Of a DNA stretch of 5,638 nucleotides, positions 1-5,230 are shown piece after piece. The first letter of the stretch is position 1, and each line of letters begins with the position of its first letter. The notes beneath the pieces are model-generated. The model did no database searches, was not told the origin of the DNA, and was given only the letters and a program-made list of their open reading frames with translations. The position numbers and the translations under genes are program-made. This stretch comes from an uncultured Treponema sp. (GTDB lineage Bacteria > Spirochaetota > Spirochaetia > Treponematales > Treponemataceae): contig CAMNHD010000124.1 of assembly GCA_946538875.1 (NCBI GenBank), forward strand, positions 1 to 5,638, in the 5' to 3' direction.

Positions 1-1
1 A

Positions 2-532
2 AGGAGCTACAAGTTGTTTGTCATACTGCTGACAGTCCTTTCGCTGATTCTGACTGTAGTCATTGTCCAGGCTGTCATGCACACCAGAAGAGTAAGAGCC
101 ATAAACCACCAACTGTCTGTGTCCAACATGGCGAAAGAGCAGCTTATACACCTTATTTCCAGGGAGTTTGCCTTCCCGGGAATCGCCGGTGCCCAGAAAC
201 TCGAAGGCATTACTTCGCTTCCGGAGGACAAGATCCGCCAGCACATAATGGGGCTGCTCCCCGGCAATCCCGCCCTGGCTCAGGAGGTTTCGGACTACGT
301 CATTTCCGTAGCCAGGAAGAAAGAGGCAGTGATCAAGAACTATGGCCTCACGGCACGCGAAATGGAGGTGCTGAAACTGTGCCAGGAAGGTCTTTCGGCC
401 CAGGAAATGGCAGACACGATGCACGTGAGCGTCCATACCGTGAACAACCACAAGCAGAACATCTATTCAAAACTGGACGTCGGAGGCGTTTCGGAAATGC
501 TCGCAAAAGCGCGGAAAGAAGGTCTATTATAG
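2..532 (+). CDS. Membrane-tethered LuxR-type transcriptional regulator, C-terminal part (5' end outside window)
   Basis: The reading frame is open from the window edge, so this is the C-terminal 176 residues of a longer protein. A TTG at position 14 could serve as a start but would fall just before the membrane helix, so I treat the gene as truncated by the window. Visible in order: a hydrophobic helix (about residues 5-23), then Arg/His-rich residues (HTRRVR) marking the cytoplasmic side, a helical linker of about 85 residues, and a LuxR/GerE DNA-binding domain (about nt 341-529). The domain shows LTAREMEVL, the G-L-S-x-x-E-M-A turn, the recognition helix VSVHTVNNHKQNIYSKL, and a final helix. 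Bacteroidota proteins of this layout usually carry a periplasmic sensor or TPR region before the helix; that part is not visible here. It lies 35 bases before a co-directional envelope operon, so it may regulate it (inference). The DNA-binding domain is certain; target and signal are unknown. Confidence 0.88.
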   Translation, partial: RSYKLFVILLTVLSLILTVVIVQAVMHTRRVRAINHQLSVSNMAKEQLIHLISREFAFPGIAGAQKLEGITSLPEDKIRQHIMGLLPGNPALAQEVSDYVISVARKKEAVIKNYGLTAREMEVLKLCQEGLSAQEMADTMHVSVHTVNNHKQNIYSKLDVGGVSEMLAKARKEGLL

Positions 533-567
533 CAATTATATATTTTATAACTTCAACCTCAAAAACT
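533..567 (+). promoter_or_regulatory. AT-rich leader and possible promoter of the secreted-protein operon
   Basis: This 35-base gap is strikingly AT-rich. Bases 539-546 read TATATTTT, one mismatch from the Bacteroides -7 consensus TAnnTTTG, but I see no matching TTTG element upstream, so a promoter here is only possible. A 5-bp all-AT inverted repeat (ttata 536-540, tataa 546-550) is too weak to be a terminator. No Shine-Dalgarno precedes the ATG at 568; the last bases are A-rich (caaaaactATG), as is common in Bacteroidota. Confidence 0.3.
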
Positions 568-2211
568 ATGAGTATCAAGCATTTTCTTGCAGTATTGGGG
601 CTTTCCCTTATTTCATTGGGAATGTCTGCCCAGATCTCAATCAGCGTTACCGACAACGCTTCAAAAGGAAGCGGAAGTGACAAGCATCACAAAATCCGTT
701 TCGACTATGTAATCTGCGACAGTTCCAACAAGATTGTCAAGGTGGAGAACAGCGAATTCACTATGAGTCCCGGCTCTACCAAGCAGTTAACCCTCACCGC
801 TCCTACTGGCTATCATGTAGATCCCATCGTCCACCTGCAGCTCAGGCAGAGGCCCGGTGACGACAAAAAATGGCACAACTCCCCCTACGGCCTTGGAACC
901 TTCTACGTCAAAAACGGGAGAATCAACCTTGTCGTCGAAGGCTCGAGCAAAAATGGCTATGAATTGATGCTGGGGTCCGCTTCAAGCCCGGCTTTCACCA
1001 AAGACGAACTTTCGGGAGACGATTGGAGGGATGCCCAGAACGCAAATAAGGGACAGCTTTCCCTTGGCGGCAAGCAGGCACAGAAGGAAAAAAGCTTAGC
1101 TGCAATGCAGGCAAGAAATGATAAATTAAAGGCTGCAGCAGAAAAAAAGGCCGCCGAAGAGAAGGCCGCCGAAGAGGCCAGGAAGATGGCCGATTTCAAC
1201 AGGGTAGAGTACTTGCCTGGCAACAGGCCCGCATACCTTCCCACTATGAAGCTTGTGGTTCGTGATTATACAGACAAAGGAGTCGATGGCAGTCAAGTAA
1301 GATTGCGTTTTGACTATGTTCTTTGTGATGCATCGACGTACCAGATGAAGAGGGTGGAAACAAAGGAAATCGTTTTCAATTCAGGAGCTAAAGATTCCTA
1401 CACAAGGGACATATCAGTTCCAAGCGGATATGTTATAAAGAATCAGGATATTCACTACGAAATCAGAGTCAGATATACTCCCGGCGCACCTTTCCAGACA
1501 GCGGAATCCGGAAAATTCTTTATAGGCAATGATAAACTTGATGGTGCTTATGCATTGATGGCCTATGTTTCCGGTAGTGCTCTCAGTGGTCAAAGATTGT
1601 ATATGAATTCTAACAAGTCTTCCCAAAAGGTAGTTGAAAATCCCAAGGCTTCCGGTGAAGAATTCGCCCAGAAGATTCGCAAGGAAATAAGCGACAAGGC
1701 CGCTGCCGACCAGAAAGCCGCAGCAGAGAAAAAGGCTGCCGAGCAAAAGAAAGCCGCTGACGAGAAAGCCGCTGCCGAAGCAAAGAAGTACGGTCTTTCC
1801 CAGATTAAAGTCTCTGTCAATGACATGGCTTCAAGCGACGGCCCCCAGTGCAAACACAGGGTATATCTTGACTATGTGATTTGCGACCAGAAAACCGGCG
1901 TCGTCAAGGACGTGAAGAGAACCTCTGTTCTCCTGAGCGGAGACAACGACACCAAGTCCGTCACCCTCACTGCTCCCGAAGGCTGCGTAATCCGCGACGG
2001 AATCCATGCCGAGATTTCTTCCCGTAGCAGCGGATCGGCCACTTACGTATCCAAGATCACCGGCGTATTCAAATATGGCAGTGCAAACACCCTCAATATC
2101 AACCTTTACGGTACCACCGAATCCTTGAGCCTCAGAAGCTCCGGCTCCTCTCCTTTCACGAAGGACTCCCTCTCGGCCGAGGAATTCAAGAACGCAAACT
2201 TGCCAAAATAA
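568..2211 (+). CDS. Secreted three-domain repeat protein with Ala/Lys/Glu helical linkers, unknown function
   Basis: 547 residues. The start at 568 is chosen because it begins a clear signal peptide (MSIKHFLAVL..., predicted cut A21/Q22); the same frame stays open further upstream, but only across the regulator gene. Three copies of one domain follow: unit 1 about residues 23-157, unit 2 about 227-370, unit 3 about 412-544. Each has a strand motif (RFDYVICD, RFDYVLCDA, LDYVICD), a Thr/Ser-rich stretch ending in TLTAPTGYHV, ISVPSGYVIK or TLTAPEGCVIR, a G-x-F strand, and a tail such as SSPAFTKDELSGDDW, ASGEEF or SSPFTKDSLSAEEF. Linkers at about 174-208 and 374-407 are built from KAAxE-like blocks and should be long, solvent-exposed helices reminiscent of TolA domain II. 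There is no transmembrane segment after the signal peptide and no visible T9SS C-terminal signal, so the protein is periplasmic or exported by another route. Alternating predicted beta strands suggest beta-sandwich modules (inference). I do not recognise the family. Confidence 0.9.
   Translation: MSIKHFLAVLGLSLISLGMSAQISISVTDNASKGSGSDKHHKIRFDYVICDSSNKIVKVENSEFTMSPGSTKQLTLTAPTGYHVDPIVHLQLRQRPGDDKKWHNSPYGLGTFYVKNGRINLVVEGSSKNGYELMLGSASSPAFTKDELSGDDWRDAQNANKGQLSLGGKQAQKEKSLAAMQARNDKLKAAAEKKAAEEKAAEEARKMADFNRVEYLPGNRPAYLPTMKLVVRDYTDKGVDGSQVRLRFDYVLCDASTYQMKRVETKEIVFNSGAKDSYTRDISVPSGYVIKNQDIHYEIRVRYTPGAPFQTAESGKFFIGNDKLDGAYALMAYVSGSALSGQRLYMNSNKSSQKVVENPKASGEEFAQKIRKEISDKAAADQKAAAEKKAAEQKKAADEKAAAEAKKYGLSQIKVSVNDMASSDGPQCKHRVYLDYVICDQKTGVVKDVKRTSVLLSGDNDTKSVTLTAPEGCVIRDGIHAEISSRSSGSATYVSKITGVFKYGSANTLNINLYGTTESLSLRSSGSSPFTKDSLSAEEFKNANLPK
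1147..1176 (+). repeat. Exact 15-bp tandem duplication in linker 1
   Basis: The 15-base word aaggccgccgaagag occurs twice back to back (1147-1161 and 1162-1176), in frame, encoding KAAEE twice. A degenerate third copy (gctgcagcagaaaaa) precedes it. Perfect identity at third codon positions points to recent slippage or duplication lengthening the helical linker. Confidence 0.9.
1696..1788 (+). repeat. Degenerate KAA(x)E repeat tract, linker 2
   Basis: Five imperfect blocks begin at Lys377, Lys383, Lys389, Lys395 and Lys400: KAAADQ, KAAAEK, KAAEQK, KAADE, KAAAEA. The step is 6,6,6,5,6 residues, so the DNA repeat is 15-18 bases with many silent differences. It is older or more diverged than the exact duplication in linker 1. 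It codes for a charged, Ala-rich helix of about 32 residues between units 2 and 3. Confidence 0.8.
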
Positions 2212-2231
2212 ACCTTAAAAAACTATAAACA
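2211..2231 (+). promoter_or_regulatory. A-rich translation leader of the lipoprotein gene
   Basis: The short spacer contains aaccttaaaaaactat followed by aaacaATG. There is no purine-rich Shine-Dalgarno. The word AACCTYAAAAA(A)CTAT also occurs just upstream of the first operon gene (555-569), so it may be a shared translation enhancer. It is too short to hold a terminator, which supports co-transcription. Confidence 0.35.
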
Positions 2232-2669
2232 ATGAAAAAACTATTCTATTTCGTCGCTGCAGCGGCAATTCTCGCAGGCAGCCTTCTCACAACATCCTGC
2301 AAAAAGGACAAGACTCCCGAAACCGGATTCGAGACTGAAAACATCGTTTTCATGAACGAGAATGACGAAGTCGTCACCGGTAGTGAGACTGTAAGCGCAG
2401 ATGGCAACACTCACGAATACCTCCTTGTGAATACAGAAACCAAGAAACTGTTTACAGGAACAGCAAAATGGACCATAGCCGTGGACGGCCAGTCCGTGTG
2501 CAAGGACGCAGCTGCAGAAGCAGCCGGTACCCCATATAGTGGCGACACCTGGTATGTGAGGACCTTTTCGAACTCCGTGGAATTCAGCGCAGACGCCCCG
2601 GCGGTGTTCAGCATCACCGCCAAGGACGCATACGGCAAGGCGCTGACACTGAATATTGAAAGTATCTAA
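2232..2669 (+). CDS. Small outer-membrane lipoprotein of unknown function
   Basis: 145 residues. The N-terminus is a lipoprotein signal: MKK, a hydrophobic Ala-rich core, then L-T-T-S-C with Cys23 as the predicted lipidated residue. The following residues KKDKTPETG are mixed charge and not the strongly acidic stretch usual for surface-exposed Bacteroidota lipoproteins, so the side of the outer membrane is unclear. The mature part (about 120 residues) alternates polar and hydrophobic residues with strands such as HEYLLVNTE, AKWTIAVDG and AVFSITAKDAYG, suggesting a compact beta-sandwich or Ig-like fold (inference). It has one further Cys, Cys90. It lies 20 bases after the three-domain secreted protein and 5 bases before the next secreted protein, so it is probably their membrane-anchored partner. 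It lacks the R-F-D-Y / A-P-x-G motifs of its neighbours, and I do not recognise the family. Confidence 0.88.
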   Translation: MKKLFYFVAAAAILAGSLLTTSCKKDKTPETGFETENIVFMNENDEVVTGSETVSADGNTHEYLLVNTETKKLFTGTAKWTIAVDGQSVCKDAAAEAAGTPYSGDTWYVRTFSNSVEFSADAPAVFSITAKDAYGKALTLNIESI

Positions 2670-2674
2670 GCCTC

Positions 2675-3799
2675 ATGAAAAGAATAATAACCCTCCTGGC
2701 AGTATGCCTCCTGGGCCTTGGCCAGGCTTTCGCCCAAGTTGATGTTTTTCTCTCTGAAGATAACCTTTCTTCAGATGACTATTTCAAGAATTATCCGGAC
2801 AGGAGATGGTCTTCGGAAATAAAGCTGACTATAAGGACTTCAGATTATTTCGAGTTCAGGTCCTTTCCGGAATATAAGGTCCGTTTAGACTATTTTCTCT
2901 GCGAAGCCCTGACTCACAAAGTATTGAGCATAGAGACCAGGACCGTCTCCGTCGCGGCCAACGATTTTACGGACCATATAGTCCTTCTCAAGGCCCCGGC
3001 AGGACAAGTAATCCGAGACGATATCCACTACGACTTCCAAACAAAGTATAACGGGAAATTCGAGACTCGCTTTGGAGGCTATAACAGCCGCCATACCTTC
3101 GTACCCATGTATTGGAAGAATCGCGAGCTGTTTGTTTCGCAATCAGAGGTTGAGCGCTTTTATTTCGACTTCATCCCCGGCGAAACATACAAACAGCTGA
3201 ATGACCCCAAACTTCCCACCAAGGCTATTTTCTACGTGGACAAAGACGGTAATGCATTTGTTTACAATAACAATAAAGAAGATATCGCGAAAAACACATC
3301 ACACTATAAAAATTCTGATGGCGTTGACAGGCCTTCCATGAGGGATGGTTTCTGGCCCGGGAAGATTAATGGATACCATGTCAAACACAACATGGTCTTC
3401 AAGCTTAAATACAATAACGGAGCAACCCTTCCAAGTAACCTGAAGCTTTATCTGTTCGTTGAATCGCCCCTTTATGACCGTAACGGGAACCTGCGCAGAA
3501 TCGCCGACTGCACCCACGGCGGCATACAGCTCGAGTTATCCTCAAAATCCAGCCGACCCTGGATACAGGGTACTTTTAACATGTATGACGACGAGCGCCT
3601 GTTTGTGTACCCGGTCTGGCAGGTTGTTGCCAAAGATTTGAACACAGGAGAATGTCATGCTGTGGATTGGGGACTTTTGGACATGCATACTATGTCTTCC
3701 GGCGAAATATATGCGTTTAACGTCATAGGGACAATAAAGAACGGCAACCTTCTCCAATCAATAAAGAACGGAGACCTGAAAGTAGATAAAGGAAAATAA
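2675..3799 (+). CDS. Secreted protein with one copy of the repeated domain plus a unique C-terminal region, unknown function
   Basis: 374 residues. Signal peptide MKRIITLLAVCLLGLGQAFA with predicted cut A20/Q21. Residues about 48-155 carry the neighbourhood domain: YKVRLDYFLCEA, a Val/Thr-rich strand, LLKAPAGQVIRDDIHYDF, and an aromatic strand pair. It is closest to unit 2 of the upstream three-domain protein (RLRFDYVLCDA and VIKNQDIHYEIRVRY). Residues about 165-374 form a separate region rich in aromatic and Asn residues (for example KLYLFVESPLYDRNG and VYPVWQVVAKDLNTGE) with alternating strand character and no motif I know. Local base composition in 3241-3300 falls to about 32% GC by hand count, lower than its neighbours. 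The start is five bases after the lipoprotein stop with no good Shine-Dalgarno, so translation is probably coupled. The stop overlaps the next start (TAATG). No catalytic motif is visible, and the role is unknown. Confidence 0.9.
   Translation: MKRIITLLAVCLLGLGQAFAQVDVFLSEDNLSSDDYFKNYPDRRWSSEIKLTIRTSDYFEFRSFPEYKVRLDYFLCEALTHKVLSIETRTVSVAANDFTDHIVLLKAPAGQVIRDDIHYDFQTKYNGKFETRFGGYNSRHTFVPMYWKNRELFVSQSEVERFYFDFIPGETYKQLNDPKLPTKAIFYVDKDGNAFVYNNNKEDIAKNTSHYKNSDGVDRPSMRDGFWPGKINGYHVKHNMVFKLKYNNGATLPSNLKLYLFVESPLYDRNGNLRRIADCTHGGIQLELSSKSSRPWIQGTFNMYDDERLFVYPVWQVVAKDLNTGECHAVDWGLLDMHTMSSGEIYAFNVIGTIKNGNLLQSIKNGDLKVDKGK
3788..3793 (+). promoter_or_regulatory. Shine-Dalgarno-like site for the single-domain secreted protein
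   Basis: AAAGGA lies five bases before the ATG at 3799. It is the only clear Shine-Dalgarno-like word before a start in this array, and it sits inside the end of the upstream gene. It helps fix the start, which overlaps the preceding stop by one base (TAATG). Confidence 0.5.
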
Positions 3800-4281
3800 T
3801 GTCCATTTTTCGCTGCATACTGGCCTTGGTGGTTTCCTGCCTTTTGGGCATGGAGACCGCCAGGGCGCAGCTGCAGCAAATCACCGTGACCATAGTGGAC
3901 AATGCCGACGGTGACCGCAACACCCACAAATCACGTTTCGAATACTCTTTCCTGGACATGTCGGGTTACGTGATGTCCACACATGTCAAGGAATTCAAGA
4001 CAAGCAGAGGTGATACAAAGACTTTCACCATCACTGCACCCTATTCATACAGCATAGCGCCACAAATCGGCTACACTCTGCTGCGCCGCCCCAAAGACGA
4101 TGACAAATTCGGATTTCTCACTTCCTGCTCGGGAGCTTTTCTGGTAACCGACGGCAAGAAAGGCATCAGGGTGGTAATAGAAGGAAACAGCTTCACCCGT
4201 GAGGGGAAGCTGTCCATAGGTAAAGAATCTTATCCAAAATTTATCAGTACGCCCCAATCTCCCCCTCAACGGGCAGAGTAA
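3799..4281 (+). CDS. Secreted single-domain paralogue of the repeated domain, unknown function
   Basis: 160 residues. Signal peptide with predicted cut A23/Q24 (TARA/Q). The mature protein is essentially one repeated domain (about residues 27-147), closest to unit 1 of the three-domain protein. Shared landmarks are V-D-N-A, HKSRFEYS against HKIRFDYV, DTKTFTITAP against STKQLTLTAP, LLRRPKDDDKF against LRQRPGDDKKW, GAFLVTDG against GTFYVKNG, and VVIEG against LVVEG. The Cys found after the D-Y motif in the other four copies is missing here (EYSFLD). The usual FTKDELS-type tail is replaced by a Pro/Gln-rich ending (TPQSPPQRAE) whose last 12 residues are encoded over the 3' end of the convergent gene. 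Expression is probably coupled to the upstream gene through the TAATG overlap. It is the last gene of the plus-strand array. Confidence 0.87.
   Translation: MSIFRCILALVVSCLLGMETARAQLQQITVTIVDNADGDRNTHKSRFEYSFLDMSGYVMSTHVKEFKTSRGDTKTFTITAPYSYSIAPQIGYTLLRRPKDDDKFGFLTSCSGAFLVTDGKKGIRVVIEGNSFTREGKLSIGKESYPKFISTPQSPPQRAE
4187..4213 (-). terminator. Hairpin inside a coding region, probable terminator of the convergent minus-strand operon
   Basis: An exact 8-bp inverted repeat (acagcttc 4187-4194 and gaagctgt 4206-4213) is extended by a CCC/GGG inner stem (4196-4198 with 4203-4205), with one bulged base at 4195. The four-base loop is GTGA read on the plus strand and TCAC read on the minus strand. 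On the minus strand it is followed by TTCCTTCTATT and begins 30 bases after the stop of the TonB_C gene, as expected of an intrinsic terminator. On the plus strand no T-run follows, and there it is part of the secreted-protein gene. The T-tract is interrupted by C, so strength is uncertain. Confidence 0.55.
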
Positions 4282-5218
4282 CTTTCACGTTGATGGGTGC
4301 GTCCTTCTTGTACTGGGGAACCCATAAGGGACGTGCTTCACTGATAGCCTTGATGATGACATCGTCAAGACCGGGAAGTGCGCTGCGGCGTACAATCTTT
4401 ACATCCCGGAGCGTTCCAAGCGGAGTAACAGTCATTTCCACCACTGCACGGCCCTTTCCGGGACGGGCACCGGGTGCTTTAATCTTGGTTATGCTTTCAA
4501 AAGCCACAAGATTCTTCGCAAAGTCCTGGGGGTCCCAGAGCTCACTTCCGCGGTAAACCGTCCAGGCCTGGCCCATGACGCAAGGGTAAGTCTCAAAGTC
4601 GTACTCCGAAGGGTCTGTCTGGAAGATGTGGATATAGTCTGCCATGGAGTAATCCCCTTCAGGAACCTTTATCACTATATTGGGGCATACCTCCTCAACT
4701 TTACTGATGAAGTCGTACACATAGCCAACTGTTGCCTTCTTGTCAAGCTTAAGGAGTACGGCCGTATATTCTTTCTTCCCAAGTTCCTTGAGGGGGTCCT
4801 TGCAGCTTGAGTCAATTTCAAGGACAGTGTCGTTTTTCTTTGCATCTTCAAAAAGGCTCCACTCCATGAATTTTTCGTGGACGGCCATGAACGGGCCGTA
4901 TCTGCGGCCTTTTCCCCAGTCTGAATACTTGAGCGGATTCATGAACACGACACCCGCCTCGGAAGACATGGAAATGGCACTCTGGATGTCCTGGCAGACG
5001 AGGAAGGAGGTTGTGTAATCTATATACACGAACACGTTCTCCGGAGCTTGTTCCTGTATCAGGGCCCCGATACCATCGTAAGAAAGGTTCTTGAAACCAT
5101 GCCAGACGGTGTCGTTCTGGACAGAGATGGCGTAATTTTGCGCCCCCGCCCCAGCCTGGGAGAGAAGCACTGCAGCAGCTGCGGCTGCAAACAAGGACAG
5201 AATCTTTTTCATTATCAT
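4244..5218 (-). CDS. Secreted protein with C-terminal TonB domain
   Basis: 324 residues. Two starts are possible, 5218 (MIMKKIL) or 5212 (MKKIL); both give the same signal peptide, with predicted cut at AGAGA/Q. Residues about 235-317 match the TonB C-terminal fold: G-R-A-V-V-E-M-T-V-T-P-L-G-T-L-R-D-V-K-I-V-R-R-S, then GLDDVIIKAISEA, W-V-P and a final VKVTLPVE strand. Classical TonB has an N-terminal membrane anchor and a Pro-rich spacer; this protein instead has a cleavable-looking signal and a long N-terminal region of about 200 residues. That makes it a periplasmic TonB_C protein rather than a standard energy transducer. The N-terminal region holds two similar-looking strand-helix-strand stretches (about 61-94 and 150-186; see findings). 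It starts 12 bases after the macroglobulin stop, so the two are probably one operon, and its 3' end overlaps the plus-strand array by 38 bases. Confidence 0.87.
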   Translation of the reverse strand: MIMKKILSLFAAAAAAVLLSQAGAGAQNYAISVQNDTVWHGFKNLSYDGIGALIQEQAPENVFVYIDYTTSFLVCQDIQSAISMSSEAGVVFMNPLKYSDWGKGRRYGPFMAVHEKFMEWSLFEDAKKNDTVLEIDSSCKDPLKELGKKEYTAVLLKLDKKATVGYVYDFISKVEEVCPNIVIKVPEGDYSMADYIHIFQTDPSEYDFETYPCVMGQAWTVYRGSELWDPQDFAKNLVAFESITKIKAPGARPGKGRAVVEMTVTPLGTLRDVKIVRRSALPGLDDVIIKAISEARPLWVPQYKKDAPINVKVTLPVEGEIGAY

Positions 5219-5230
5219 ATTATTAAGGAT

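Noticed and set aside
379..567. Upstream extension of the three-domain protein's frame from an ATG at 379
   Set aside because: The stretch lies over the LuxR domain in another frame, is Arg-rich and unlike any envelope protein, and would bury the clear signal peptide that begins at 568.
957..1853. Minus-strand open frames opposite the Ala/Lys/Glu linkers (957-1244, 1590-1853)
   Set aside because: They are the complement of the low-complexity linkers and give Ser/Ala/Phe-rich peptides; the plus-strand gene explains the region.
3829..3840. Possible lipobox V-V-S-C (Cys14) in the 160-residue secreted protein
   Set aside because: The hydrophobic stretch before the Cys is too short, and a normal signal-peptidase I site (TARA/Q) follows after a full-length hydrophobic core.
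4298..4333. Weak inverted repeat (cgtcctt ... agggacg, with inner TGGG/CCCA) as a terminator for the plus-strand operon
   Set aside because: The stem is short with a mismatched interior and no T-run follows on the plus strand; it lies in conserved TonB_C coding sequence.
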